A DNA stretch of 64,000 nucleotides from Kosakonia quasisacchari (GCF_004331415.1 NZ_SJOP01000019.1:39705-103704); one strand, 5' to 3'; shown: positions 17,761 to 26,635, numbered from the stretch's first letter. Notes: generated by a model not told the origin, from the letters alone. Numbers and translations: made by a program.

Positions 17761-17824
17761 GCTGTAAATCCTTTATTGTAGAAAAAACAACCAGAGAACA
17801 GCTATAAGTATAACTGCACAGTTT

Positions 17825-17851
17825 TTATCGGCAGCAAGTGCCGGATCTTTA
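17825..17851 (-). promoter_or_regulatory. FliA (sigma-28) promoter of yjfB
   Basis: On the minus strand TAAAGATC (17851-17844), 11 bases, then GCCGATAA (17832-17825). The consensus is TAAAGTTT-N11-GCCGATAA, so spacing and the -10 element are exact. Confidence 0.88.
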
Positions 17852-17886
17852 AGCGAGGCGTGAGACGAACCCAATGAACGGTAAGC

Positions 17887-17907
17887 AAAAACCCGCCGTG
17901 GCGGGTT
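17887..17907 (-). terminator. Intrinsic terminator of the GNAT gene
   Basis: A 7-bp stem AACCCGC/GCGGGTT with loop CGTG is followed on the minus strand by a T run. It lies 13 bases after the stop codon. Confidence 0.8.
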
Positions 17908-17919
17908 GACGAGGAAAGA

Positions 17920-18408
17920 TTAAGCGCGGGGGCTTTCGGCGAATTTCAGCAGGGCTTCGCCATCCAGACGGTAACGCACCCATTCACTTTGCGCTCGCGC
18001 GCCGATGCTCTGGTAAAAATCGATGGCGGGTTGGTTCCAGTCGAGCACACTCCATTCCAGCCGTCCGCAGCGACGCTCAACGGCGTACTGCGCAATCTTT
18101 TGCAGCATCGCTTTTCCTGCACCGTTACCGCGAAAATCGGGCGAAACGTAGAGGTCTTCCATATAAATGCCGTTGCGGCCAAGCCAGGTCGAATAACTGG
18201 TAAAGAAAACTGCATAACCCACGGTTTTACCTTCGATTTCACAGATTAAGGCTTCCGTTTTACTCTCTGCACCAAACAGGGTTTCGCGGATCTCATCCGC
18301 AGTGGTGATCACTTCTTCAGGCGCTTTTTCATACACCGCCAGTTCATAAATCATCTCAAAAATGGCGTTTGCGTCTGTCGGGCGTGCTGGGCGGATGGTG
18401 ATGCTCAT
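17920..18408 (-). CDS. GNAT N-acetyltransferase, SSAT-like
   Basis: The protein has 162 residues and a single GNAT fold. The acetyl-CoA loop is FRGNGAGKAML (R-x-x-G-x-G), followed by the Asn-rich WNQPAIDFYQSIGA segment typical of spermidine/spermine- and thialysine-acetyltransferase-like proteins. The early ELAVYEKAPEEV motif is also characteristic of that branch. The likely substrate is a small diamine or amino acid, not settled by sequence. A LysR gene diverges from it across 95 bases and may control it. Confidence 0.82.
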   Translation of the reverse strand: MSITIRPARPTDANAIFEMIYELAVYEKAPEEVITTADEIRETLFGAESKTEALICEIEGKTVGYAVFFTSYSTWLGRNGIYMEDLYVSPDFRGNGAGKAMLQKIAQYAVERRCGRLEWSVLDWNQPAIDFYQSIGARAQSEWVRYRLDGEALLKFAESPRA

Positions 18409-18503
18409 TGCTTTTCCTGTTGTTTTACCGGGCGTTCAAAATTGATGGCCGCAAGCATAAGCGGTATTGTGCAAAGAATTAAGTGCAATGAAATCACCGG
18501 TCG

Positions 18504-19451
18504 ATGAATATTATGCATCCAACGTTACGGCGTCTTGATTTAAACCTGTTACCTGTTTTCGACGCGATCTATCGCCATCGCTCTGTGCGCCAGGCGGCGG
18601 AAGAGTTGGCGATGAGCACCTCGGCGCTGAGTCACGCGCTTTCAAGGTTACGTGTGACGCTCAATGACCCGCTATTTTACCGGGAAGGGCACTTTATGTG
18701 TCCAAGCGTCTATGCCACTCAACTGGCGCCCGCCATCGCTTCGGCATTAGCACATCTCAACCACGAGCTCACCCCACAAGCGGAATTTAATCCCACGACG
18801 ACAACAGACTGTTTGCAGGTTGCGATCACTGATTTCACCGCGTTTGGTATTTTTCCCGCGCTAATGGCTGAATTGCAGCATACGGCTCCCGGTCTGCGTT
18901 TCGAATTTCGCTATTTGCCTCATCGTCCGGCGCTCAATGAACTGCTGGCAGGAGAAGTGGATTTTGCGCTGGGGTTTAGCGCGCCGCAGGATATTCGCCA
19001 CGCGGAGCTCGACGAGATCGGCTGGTTTGCAGATGAATATGTCGTTATCAGCAATCAACTCAGGCAACAATTAACGCTGGAAGATTACCTTGCCGCGCGC
19101 CACCTGGTGGTGACGCCGTGGAATGAGGACAAAGGCGTGCTGGATAGTGAACTTGAACGCCTGGGCTATACGCGGCAGGTGGCAATAAAAACGCCCTCGA
19201 TGCTCAGCGCGCCTTTTATTATCGCCAATAGCGATCTGCTGATGGCGCTTCCGCGTTCGGCCGCGGAGACATTGAAGCAGTCGGCCAAAATCACCATTTT
19301 TGCGCTGCCTTTTGCGGTTCCCCCGTTTGAGGTGAAGATTTATTCCCATAAACGCAGCGGCAAGCGAGGGGCGGCACAGTGGTTGCAGAAGATGTTGAAA
19401 AAACTGTCGCATACGCAAGCTCAGCGCAACACGTCAAAAGCCTGCTCGTAA
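18504..19451 (+). CDS. LysR family transcriptional regulator (NodD/LeuO-like branch)
   Basis: The protein has 315 residues. The N-terminus LRRLDLNLLPVFDAIYRHRSVRQAAEELAMS carries the winged helix-turn-helix of the NodD/LeuO/NahR branch, with recognition helix STSALSHALSRLR at about 38-50. The effector domain follows to about 300. It is divergent from the GNAT gene, the usual layout for a LysR protein and its target. The effector is unknown. Confidence 0.83.
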   Translation: MNIMHPTLRRLDLNLLPVFDAIYRHRSVRQAAEELAMSTSALSHALSRLRVTLNDPLFYREGHFMCPSVYATQLAPAIASALAHLNHELTPQAEFNPTTTTDCLQVAITDFTAFGIFPALMAELQHTAPGLRFEFRYLPHRPALNELLAGEVDFALGFSAPQDIRHAELDEIGWFADEYVVISNQLRQQLTLEDYLAARHLVVTPWNEDKGVLDSELERLGYTRQVAIKTPSMLSAPFIIANSDLLMALPRSAAETLKQSAKITIFALPFAVPPFEVKIYSHKRSGKRGAAQWLQKMLKKLSHTQAQRNTSKACS

Positions 19452-19789
19452 GCCCGTTTCTGAGCAGGCCGCACAAAAACGGTGATGACCCATCAGCTAA
19501 TGCTGCGGGATTGCCGAAACCCTCCCTGTGGCGCCTTCGCGCGCGAGTGTGACCGCGTTCTTATTTATGAATAAGACTTTCGTCGGATGAATTAATCCGG
19601 CGAAAAATAACACTTTATTTATTAGATGGTTACTTTCTTTTAACCTAAAAACAATTAAGTTGGAAAAAATATACAACTTCTATCGATTAACTCGTTTTTT
19701 TTTATTTCCGATATAGGGATAAGGCGCGGTTCGAACTCCCGAAGCCGATGCTGTACCCGCCATATAAAACAACAATAGGTACTCATGCC
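19452..19789. other. AT-rich upstream region of the chemoreceptor gene
   Basis: A 10-bp hairpin (TTCGTCGGAT with ATCCGGCGAA, 19579-19604) lies after the LysR gene but has no T run. A smaller inverted repeat AAGTTG/CAACTT (19657-19679) is in the AT-rich part. A GCCGATG at 19744 recalls a FliA -10 but has no matching -35 at the required distance, so the chemoreceptor promoter is not identified. Confidence 0.4.
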
Positions 19790-21334
19790 ATGAAACTATC
19801 CCTCGCGCAAAAACTTTGGCTCCCTCTCATCGTGGCACTGGTATGCCTTGCCGGAACACTGCTCTACAGCTCTTTTACGGTCAAAGAAGACCAACTGGCA
19901 CTGCGGAAAAACGAGTTGCAGCATGTTTCTCAACTGGCGCTCAGTATCGTAAAAACGCAGGCCGCGCTGGCTGACAAAGGGGCAATCACCCAACAGGAAG
20001 CGCAGCAGCGCGCAACCCAATTAATTAAAGATTTACGCTATGGGGAGGCGGGATACTTCACCATTCTGAATACCCAGGCGCAGGTGATTATGCATCCGAT
20101 CAACGCCAAGCTAATTGGCCAGGGACCGGAGGTTATAGATGCGAATGGCGTTTATATCTTCAGAGATATGGTTGCGGTTACTCGTAATAATGAGGGGGGG
20201 TTTACCGCTTACGTTTTTCCACGCCCTGGCGATACGCAAGCTCAGCCGAAGATCGCTTACAGCATTCCATGGACGCCCTGGGGATGGATAATTACCACCG
20301 GTCTTTATGTGGATGATATCGACGCGGCATTCCGGGTTTCGCTCTACCAGAACCTGATTGAGTTTGTGGCTATCAGTATTCTGTTGTCGGTCATCGTCTA
20401 TCTCATCAACCGGGGAACATTGCTGGCGCTTGGGGGCGAACCCCGCTATGCCGTTGATGTTGCCGCGCGGATTGCTGCCGGGGATCTTTCGCAGACGGTG
20501 GATAAAAAAGCCGGGGACAGCTCAAGCCTGATCCATGAAATGGGTGTGATGCGCGAGCAACTGACCGCCGTGATTAAAGACATCCGTGAAGGGGCGGAGA
20601 TAATCAACACCAGCACGCATGATATTGTCGCCGGAAATCAACAGATTGCCTCGCATTCTGAGCAGCAGGCGGTGTCGCTGGAACGTACTTCTTCCAGCAT
20701 GGAACAGATCACCGCCGCCGTGAAACAAAACGCGGAGAACGCCGGGCAGGCACGTCATCTGGCGAGTGAAGCCGTGGACATTGCCTCGCGCGGCGGGGTG
20801 GTAATGCAGAGTATGAATGAAACCATGAACGGTATTTCCGAAAGCGCCGGGAAAATCGCGAGCATTATTGAGGTGGTCAATGGCATCGCGTTTCAGACCA
20901 ACATTCTGGCGCTGAATGCGGCAGTTGAAGCGGCCAGAGCGGGTGAACAGGGCAGAGGGTTTGCGGTGGTTGCGGGTGAAGTGCGCAGCTTGTCACTACG
21001 CAGTTCGCAGGCGGCGCAGGAAATTAAAGGGCTGGTGGAAGAGTCTGTCACGCGGGTTAACAACGGCTCGTCACAAATCAAAGTTGCCGGGAGCAGTATC
21101 GACGAGATGATTGTAGCGGTGCGACGTGTGTCGGACATCATGTCGGAAATATCTGTCGCGACCGAGGAGCAGAGCAAAGGCATCAGCCATGTTAACGAAG
21201 CGATTGTGCAAATTGATGCAGTCACTCAGCAGAACACCTCGCTGGTTCAGCATGCGGTATCAGCGGCCAGTGCGCTGGAAGAGCAGACCCGTCGGCTGAC
21301 GCAAACCGTGGCCTTTTTTAATACCGGCAGGTAA
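19790..21334 (+). CDS. Methyl-accepting chemotaxis protein with Cache sensor
   Basis: The protein has 514 residues from the ATG at 19790; an ATG at 19748 would put a hydrophilic stretch before the signal anchor. The order is TM1 (about 10-28), a periplasmic single Cache_2 domain (LRYGEAGYFTILNTQ through WTPWGWIITTGLYVDDID), TM2 (about 190-208), HAMP, then the long cytoplasmic signalling helix with the conserved hairpin tip IAFQTNILALNAAVEAARAGEQGRGFAVVA. It ends FFNTGR without the CheR-tethering pentapeptide. Such Cache receptors sense small organic acids or amines. It fits with the motility genes further right. Confidence 0.92.
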   Translation: MKLSLAQKLWLPLIVALVCLAGTLLYSSFTVKEDQLALRKNELQHVSQLALSIVKTQAALADKGAITQQEAQQRATQLIKDLRYGEAGYFTILNTQAQVIMHPINAKLIGQGPEVIDANGVYIFRDMVAVTRNNEGGFTAYVFPRPGDTQAQPKIAYSIPWTPWGWIITTGLYVDDIDAAFRVSLYQNLIEFVAISILLSVIVYLINRGTLLALGGEPRYAVDVAARIAAGDLSQTVDKKAGDSSSLIHEMGVMREQLTAVIKDIREGAEIINTSTHDIVAGNQQIASHSEQQAVSLERTSSSMEQITAAVKQNAENAGQARHLASEAVDIASRGGVVMQSMNETMNGISESAGKIASIIEVVNGIAFQTNILALNAAVEAARAGEQGRGFAVVAGEVRSLSLRSSQAAQEIKGLVEESVTRVNNGSSQIKVAGSSIDEMIVAVRRVSDIMSEISVATEEQSKGISHVNEAIVQIDAVTQQNTSLVQHAVSAASALEEQTRRLTQTVAFFNTGR

Positions 21335-21353
21335 TGGCCGCAACATCACGCTT

Positions 21354-21383
21354 ATGGGCCTGTCGATGACAGGCCCATTTATT
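21354..21383 (+). terminator. Intrinsic terminator of the chemoreceptor gene
   Basis: A perfect 11-bp stem (ATGGGCCTGTC/GACAGGCCCAT) with loop GAT is followed by a T-rich tract. Confidence 0.88.
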
Positions 21384-21637
21384 CTTATCCCAGCCAGCAA
21401 CGCCATTGCAGACAAACCACAACCCGTAACCAGGTTGATTTATCTTCACTTTCACTGCGATGAAAACCTTTATGCCTGAATCAAGGTAAGCGTTAGCCTT
21501 GAGCGAGACAATGCGCTGACCAGGAATGCCAGAACCCTTAGAGGGGGAAACTGCGTCTGCGTCGGGGACGCAAGCGTTCAGCTATCAAAGCAATGTTTTG
21601 TCTGAATGAAAGGTGAGTGGTGTATTGCGTGCAGTCG
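21384..21637. other. Intergenic region, nothing seen
   Basis: The stretch lies between the chemoreceptor terminator and the tRNA-Asn repeat unit. No reading frame, repeat or promoter could be supported. Confidence 0.3.
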
Positions 21638-21647
21638 GCAGAAAAGC

Positions 21648-21671
21648 AAAAAGCCTGCTTAAAAGCAGGCT
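21648..21671 (-). terminator. Intrinsic terminator of tRNA-Asn
   Basis: The 9-bp stem AGCCTGCTT/AAGCAGGCT is followed by T residues on the minus strand, as at the other copies. Confidence 0.9.
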
Positions 21672-21681
21672 TTTCTAAATT

Positions 21682-21757
21682 TGGCTCCTCTGACTGGACT
21701 CGAACCAGTGACATACGGATTAACAGTCCGCCGTTCTACCGACTGAACTACAGAGGA
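21682..21757 (-). tRNA. tRNA-Asn (GTT)
   Basis: A 76-base gene with encoded CCA, identical to the copy at 11796. It corresponds in position to the asn tRNA next to nac/cbl in E. coli. Confidence 0.97.
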
Positions 21758-21775
21758 ATCGTGTGAACGGGGCGA

Positions 21776-21804
21776 ATATTAGCGATGCCCCATGCCCTTG
21801 TCAA
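21776..21804 (-). promoter_or_regulatory. Sigma-70 promoter of tRNA-Asn
   Basis: Minus-strand TTGACA (21804-21799), 17 bases, TAATAT (21781-21776), with the same G+C-rich discriminator as the plus-strand copy. Confidence 0.85.
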
Positions 21805-21882
21805 AGGGTGGATCGTTCTGCCGCGATCGTTTGCCGACTATTTCAGCAATCTGTTGCCGGGATAAGCACTTAAACGCGCATT

Positions 21883-21899
21883 TGCACCAAAACTGTGCA
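21883..21899 (+). promoter_or_regulatory. NtrC binding site upstream of nac
   Basis: TGCACC, five bases, TGTGCA is a close match to the NtrC consensus TGCACC-N5-GGTGCA. It is centred about 150 bases upstream of the expected nac start, the enhancer distance known for nac in Klebsiella. Confidence 0.85.
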
Positions 21900-22015
21900 A
21901 TGCATCTTTCATGGGGCATCACCCGAACCACTGTTTCAGTAATAATTACCCCGGTTGTAATTAGAATCTCTTATTATCCAGCCTGTTAGCACCTTTCATT
22001 TAGCCTAACTAAAAC

Positions 22016-22031
22016 TGGCAAGCATATTGCA
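22016..22031 (+). promoter_or_regulatory. Sigma-54 promoter of nac
   Basis: TGGCA and TTGCA place GG at 22017-22018 and GC at 22029-22030 with the exact -24/-12 spacing. It lies 57 bases before the nac start codon. Confidence 0.9.
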
Positions 22032-22087
22032 ACTCCTTCGACTACATCACATCCAGCGTTGGCACTGGTATCCGTACAGGAGGCAAA

Positions 22088-23005
22088 ATGAACTTAAGAC
22101 GACTGAAATACTTCGTAAAAATCGTCGATATTGGAAGCCTGACTCAGGCAGCCGAAGTATTACATATTGCGCAGCCCGCGCTGAGCCAGCAGGTTGCCAC
22201 TCTGGAAGGCGAACTGGATCAGCAATTACTCATTCGCACCAAACGCGGCGTAACGCCGACGGAGGCGGGCAAAATCCTCTACACCCACGCCCGGACGATT
22301 TTGCGTCAGTGCGAACAGGCGCAACTGGCGGTAAACAATGTCGGTCAATGCCTGCGGGGACAAGTCTCCATTGGCCTGGCACCGGGCACTGCCGCTTCTT
22401 CCGTCACCATGCCGCTGTTGCAGGCTGTGCGTACAGAGTTGCCGGAAGTCATGGTCTATCTGCATGAAAATAGCGGCACAACGTTGAACGATAAATTGCT
22501 CAGCGGGCAACTGGATATGGCCGTGCTGTATGAACGCGCGCCTGGCGCGGGGATTAACAGCCTGCCGCTGCTAAAAGAAGATTTGTATCTGGTGGGAACG
22601 CGCGACTGCCCGGGCCAGAGCGTCGATCTGACGGCGGTTGCTGATATGAACCTTTTCCTGCCGCGCGACTACAGCGCTGTTCGCTTGCGTGTTGATGAAG
22701 CGTTTTCGCTGCGTCGATTGACCGCGAAAATCATTGGCGAAATTGAGTCGATCGCCACGCTGACAGCGGCGATTGCCAGCGGAATGGGGGTGACGGTGCT
22801 ACCGGAGTCTGCCGCTCGTTCGCTGTGCGCCGCGACCAACGGCTGGATGGCGCGTATCACCACGCCTTCGATGAACTTATCATTGTCGTTAAACGTTTCC
22901 GCGCGCGGTACGCTCTCGCCGCAGGCACAAGCGGTGAAAGATATTTTAATGTCTTTAGTCAGCCGCCCGGCGATGGAAAGCCATGAGTTGCAGCTGGTGA
23001 GTTAA
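22088..23005 (+). CDS. nac: Nitrogen assimilation control LysR regulator Nac
   Basis: The 305-residue protein matches Klebsiella and E. coli Nac nearly throughout (MNLRRLKYFVKIVDIGSLTQAAEVLHIAQPALSQQ at the start, RPAMESHELQLVS at the end). Nac links NtrC-activated, sigma-54-dependent transcription to sigma-70 genes under nitrogen limitation. It activates catabolic operons such as hut and put and represses gdhA and itself. AGGAGG lies just before the ATG. The promoter carries the sigma-54 and NtrC sites listed separately. cbl follows 104 bases downstream. Confidence 0.97.
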   Translation: MNLRRLKYFVKIVDIGSLTQAAEVLHIAQPALSQQVATLEGELDQQLLIRTKRGVTPTEAGKILYTHARTILRQCEQAQLAVNNVGQCLRGQVSIGLAPGTAASSVTMPLLQAVRTELPEVMVYLHENSGTTLNDKLLSGQLDMAVLYERAPGAGINSLPLLKEDLYLVGTRDCPGQSVDLTAVADMNLFLPRDYSAVRLRVDEAFSLRRLTAKIIGEIESIATLTAAIASGMGVTVLPESAARSLCAATNGWMARITTPSMNLSLSLNVSARGTLSPQAQAVKDILMSLVSRPAMESHELQLVS

Positions 23006-23109
23006 TCATTATTCCTTAATGGAATAAGATGCTGGTTTTTATTATTTGTTCTGCCTGGCCGCAGACTTTAACAATAACGTCATGTCTGACAGGCCAGGAG
23101 CAGCGAAGG

Positions 23110-24060
23110 GTGAATTTCCAGCAACTCAAAATTATCCGCGAGGCGGCGCGGCGGGATTACAACCTGACCGAAGTCGCCAACATGCTTTACACATCACAAT
23201 CCGGCGTGAGCCGCCATATCCGGGAGCTTGAAGAAGAGCTGGGGATTGAGATCTTTATCCGTCGCGGCAAGCGTTTGTTGGGCATGACGGAACCCGGTAA
23301 AGCGCTGCTGGTGATTGCCGAGCGCATCCTTAACGAGGCGAGCAATGTGCGCAGGCTCGCCGATCTTTTTACCAATGACACTTCTGGCGTGCTGACCATT
23401 GCCACGACGCATACGCAGGCGCGCTACAGTTTGCCATCGGTGATTAAAGCTTTTCGCGCGCTGTTCCCGGACGTGCGGCTGGAGTTAATTCAGGGCACTC
23501 CGCAAGAAATTGAATCACTGTTACATAACGGTGGCGCAGACATCGGCATTGCCAGTGAACGCTTAAGCAATGACAACTCACTCGCGGCTTTCCCGTGGTT
23601 TCGCTGGCATCACAGTTTACTGGTGCCGTCGGATCACCCGTTGGCGCAATCCTCACCGCTGACGCTCGAAGATATCAGCCGCTGGCCGCTTATCACTTAT
23701 CGCCAGGGGATCACCGGGCGTTCGCGCATTGATGAAGCGTTTGGCCGCAGAGGGTTAATTCCGGATGTGGTGCTGAGCGCGCAGGATTCCGATGTTATCA
23801 AAACCTATGTCGAGCTGGGGTTGGGCGTCGGGCTGGTGGCGGAGCAATCGGGCGGTGAAAACGAAGAGGGCAAACTGGTGCGGCTGGATACACAGCATCT
23901 GTTTGATGCAAATACCGTCTGGTTAGGGTTAAAACGTGGCCAGTTACAACGAAATTATGTCTGGCGCTTTATTGAGCTGTGTAATGCCGGACTGTCGGTG
24001 GAAGATATCAAACGCCAGGTGATGGAGCCGGACGAAGCGGCCATCGATTACCAGATTTAG
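23110..24060 (+). CDS. cbl: LysR regulator Cbl
   Basis: The 316-residue protein is the same length as E. coli Cbl and very similar (NFQQLKIIREAARRDYNLTEVANMLYTSQSGVSRHIREL at the start, EAAIDYQI at the end). Cbl activates the tau and ssu operons for sulfonate-sulfur use and responds to adenosine phosphosulfate. The start is a GTG at 23110, chosen by length and sequence match; a longer in-frame extension reaches into the nac-cbl spacer. In E. coli Nac drives cbl; the same head-to-tail order is kept here. Confidence 0.96.
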   Translation: MNFQQLKIIREAARRDYNLTEVANMLYTSQSGVSRHIRELEEELGIEIFIRRGKRLLGMTEPGKALLVIAERILNEASNVRRLADLFTNDTSGVLTIATTHTQARYSLPSVIKAFRALFPDVRLELIQGTPQEIESLLHNGGADIGIASERLSNDNSLAAFPWFRWHHSLLVPSDHPLAQSSPLTLEDISRWPLITYRQGITGRSRIDEAFGRRGLIPDVVLSAQDSDVIKTYVELGLGVGLVAEQSGGENEEGKLVRLDTQHLFDANTVWLGLKRGQLQRNYVWRFIELCNAGLSVEDIKRQVMEPDEAAIDYQI

Positions 24061-24078
24061 CGATAGACTAAACAACGA

Positions 24079-24111
24079 AACAAAGCCTCCGCATTTGGAG
24101 GCTTTGTTTTT
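24079..24111. terminator. Bidirectional terminator between cbl and shiA
   Basis: A 12-bp stem (AACAAAGCCTCC/GGAGGCTTTGTT) with a 6-base loop is followed by T residues on the plus strand, with a shorter T run on the minus strand. It serves the two convergent genes; the shiA stop codon lies at its edge. Confidence 0.88.
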
Positions 24112-25435
24112 ATTGATGTGTGTGCGGCGGTGTTTTCATCAGCGTTGCTGTCAGGGCGGAGAGCAGGCAGCCCGCCAGCAGATAAATGGCGACGGCATGC
24201 CACTCGCCGCCAGAAAAGTTCAGCAATGCGGCGGCAATAAAGGGCGTAAAACCACCGCCGACCACGCTGGCGACCTGGTAACCGACACCCGCGCCGCTGT
24301 AACGATAGCCGGCGCCGAACATTTCGGTGAACATCGGCTGTTGTACACAAACCACCATATCGTGGGCAATATTGGCCAGCAATAAAGAGAAGATCACCAC
24401 GCCGGCAATGGAGCGTGCTTCCAGCGCCATAAAGAACGGGAACGCGCTCAGCGCGCCGAGTAATGCGCCGGTGATGTAGATGCGCCGTCGTCCATAACGA
24501 TCCGCCATCCAGGCGAATAGCGGAATGGTCAGGCAACTTATTCCGCCGACCAGCAAGCCGATATTAAGGAACAGTTCACGCGGTAAACCCAGATTTTGCG
24601 TGGAGTAGTTCAGCGCAAACGCGGTGACGATATACATGGTCAACAGTTCGCACAGGCGCAAGGCGATTATTTTCAAAAACGCGCCCGGATGGCGCAACAG
24701 CGCTTCAAACACCGGCGGGCGTTTTTTTGTCTGCTCCGGCTGTTGCGTTTGCGCACGTTCAAACTCAGCAGATTCTGCCATGCCGTTTCGCACCCACAGC
24801 GCGCCAAGCACCAGCACGATGCTGAACAAGAAAGGCAGACGCCAGCCCCAACTCAGAAACTGCTCGTTAGTGGTCAGGCTGCTGATGAGCGACACAAGAC
24901 CCGTGGAGAGCAACAACCCGACGCCATACCCGACCTGAACGCCGCTGCTGTAAAAGGCTTTTTTCCCGGAGGGCGCGCTTTCTACAGCCAGTAACGCCGC
25001 ACCGCCCCATTCGCCGCCAACGGCGAAACCCTGGATTGCGCGCAGGATGACCAATAACGCCGGAGCCCACCAGCCGATGGTGGCAAAGGAGGGCAGAATG
25101 CCAATACAGGCAGTGGCGATGCCCATCATCCAGACTGTCGTCATTAGCATTCGCTTACGACCGAGTCGATCGCCAAAATGACCAAAAACAATGCCGCCGA
25201 GCGGGCGGAATAAAAACCCAACGCCGAAAGTGGCGAAGGCGGCAAGTGTGCCCATCGCCGGGTCAATCTGCGGGAAAAATTCGCTGTTAAACACCAGCGC
25301 GGCGGTGATGCCATAAAGTAAAAAATCGAACCAGTCGACCACTGCGCCAGCGAAGCTGCCCCAGGCCGCACGGCGGGCGCGATTCAGTGGTGGTGCCTCT
25401 TCATCGGGGCGGGTTGTGATGAGCGTGGAGTCCAT
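24110..25435 (-). CDS. shiA: Shikimate transporter ShiA
   Basis: The 441-residue protein matches E. coli ShiA along its length (AVVDWFDFLLYGITAALVFNSEFFPQ, FGVGFLFRPLGGIVFGHFGDRLGRKRML, ANIAHDMVVCVQQPMFTEMFG). It is a metabolite:H+ symporter-type MFS protein with 12 membrane segments, importing shikimate and possibly dehydroshikimate. It is convergent with cbl and neighbours a periplasmic chorismate mutase on the same strand about 350 bases upstream. Confidence 0.95.
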   Translation of the reverse strand: MDSTLITTRPDEEAPPLNRARRAAWGSFAGAVVDWFDFLLYGITAALVFNSEFFPQIDPAMGTLAAFATFGVGFLFRPLGGIVFGHFGDRLGRKRMLMTTVWMMGIATACIGILPSFATIGWWAPALLVILRAIQGFAVGGEWGGAALLAVESAPSGKKAFYSSGVQVGYGVGLLLSTGLVSLISSLTTNEQFLSWGWRLPFLFSIVLVLGALWVRNGMAESAEFERAQTQQPEQTKKRPPVFEALLRHPGAFLKIIALRLCELLTMYIVTAFALNYSTQNLGLPRELFLNIGLLVGGISCLTIPLFAWMADRYGRRRIYITGALLGALSAFPFFMALEARSIAGVVIFSLLLANIAHDMVVCVQQPMFTEMFGAGYRYSGAGVGYQVASVVGGGFTPFIAAALLNFSGGEWHAVAIYLLAGCLLSALTATLMKTPPHTHQ

Positions 25436-25786
25436 AGTTGTTCTGTCCGTTCCTCAAAATTGCAAAATTTTCTAGTTTTAATAGGGAGAAAAGGTTACTC
25501 ACATCGTACGCAGCCAAAAAAAGCCGCTATTGAGACTACAGCGACAGCGGACAGGTGAAAACTCTTTTGCAGAGCGGGCGGCATGAAAGGGGGAATTTAA
25601 CTCAGGTGGCGTTAATGCACAGAAGATTATTCGGTTATTGAATGATTTGCGTGAGTGGCATTCGGTCGGTCGATGTTAAACCGCAGGCCCCATCCATATG
25701 CCGCTATCTTCTTGCCGGATGCCCGGCCTGTCATGCGCACTGGCAGGCCGGGTATGGGGATTTTTCATCGCGTACGGTATTGATGG
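25436..25786. other. Intergenic region with a strong hairpin (REP-like)
   Basis: The region lies between shiA and the chorismate mutase. A 9-bp stem CCCGGCCTG/CAGGCCGGG (25722-25752) lies after the mutase gene and is preceded by GCCGGATGC, as in enterobacterial REP elements. It lacks a T run. The rest should hold the shiA promoter; none was convincing. Confidence 0.45.
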
Positions 25787-26335
25787 CTAACGTGTGCGAT
25801 GAATAAGGCGTAAAGCAGAAAGGAGGTTGTTTTTATCCGCTTCGCTAAGATTCGGAGCCATAATTTGTGCCGACAGCCATGCGGTGTCTGTTTCAGTGAA
25901 AGAGCCGGTGAGCAGCCGCTGGCTGATGGCGGTGAGCAACTGGCTATCCAGTTGATTTATCTGTTGCCGGGTTGCGTCCAGACTTCTGACAGTGCTGTTA
26001 GCATCCGGTGTGGCCAGCCAGTCGGCCAGATAGCGATACTGAACGGCCTTGCTGGCGCTCATCAACGCGCGGAAAAAAGGCTCCACGGAGCGGGGATCCA
26101 GACCCGCATCCTGGGCATTTTTCACTGCTTCTGTCAGCACTTTTTGTTCCCGCGCCACATCTTCCACAGGTGAATGATGCTGTGCCTTGTAACTGGCCAC
26201 GTCTTTCATTATCAGCATGCGTTCATTGAGTGCAGATGAAAGTGTGCTGAGCGATACCGACGCGACAGAACCTGCAAAAACATTGCCGCACATAAACAGT
26301 GATGAAAGGAAAACAACCGCAGACTGGAACATCAA
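25787..26335 (-). CDS. Secreted (periplasmic) chorismate mutase, AroQ-gamma type
   Basis: The protein has 182 residues. A signal peptide (residues 1-21, ending NVFA) is followed by the all-helical gamma-AroQ domain: LSSALNERMLIMKDVASYKAQHHSPVEDVAREQKVL holds the conserved Arg, Lys, Asp and Glu of the active site. The length is normal for the secreted class. The enzyme converts chorismate to prephenate outside the cytosol; such enzymes are often linked to plant- or host-associated bacteria. Placement beside the shikimate importer shiA is suggestive but not proof of a joint role. Confidence 0.87.
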   Translation of the reverse strand: MMFQSAVVFLSSLFMCGNVFAGSVASVSLSTLSSALNERMLIMKDVASYKAQHHSPVEDVAREQKVLTEAVKNAQDAGLDPRSVEPFFRALMSASKAVQYRYLADWLATPDANSTVRSLDATRQQINQLDSQLLTAISQRLLTGSFTETDTAWLSAQIMAPNLSEADKNNLLSALRLIHRTR

Positions 26336-26635
26336 CTTACCCTCCTGTCAAAACCCAAAAAAAAGCCGTTCTCGGGAAAGAACGGCGAATCGACCATCAC
26401 GGCTAAAATCACTAACACGGTTCATATTCTATTAGTTACGTTAATGAATTATTTCGTAACGGTCGTTTTATGTAAGTAAATGAAACGATGTAAATAAGGT
26501 ACAAAGAGTGAGGGCGCTGCGTGAAATGGTGCTGGCGCATTCAGGATGTACAATACGTGGCGCGAGACAGTGCGGGAATGCCTGAAGCTGTCGTGTCGAT
26601 CAGGCTTAACGCTTGTTACCATTGGGAACATTCAG

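Larger units (their letters stand above)
21638..21805 (-). repeat. 168-bp inverted repeat, copy B (tRNA-Asn unit)
   Basis: This is the reverse-oriented partner of 11748-11915. It has equal length and about two differences, one in the spacer of the promoter and one just after the CCA end. It contains promoter, tRNA and terminator. Confidence 0.85.

Noticed and set aside
19740..19751. GCCGATG before the chemoreceptor as a FliA -10 element
   Set aside because: The bases 19 positions upstream (CGCGGTTC) do not resemble TAAAGTTT, so there is no sigma-28 promoter at this spot.
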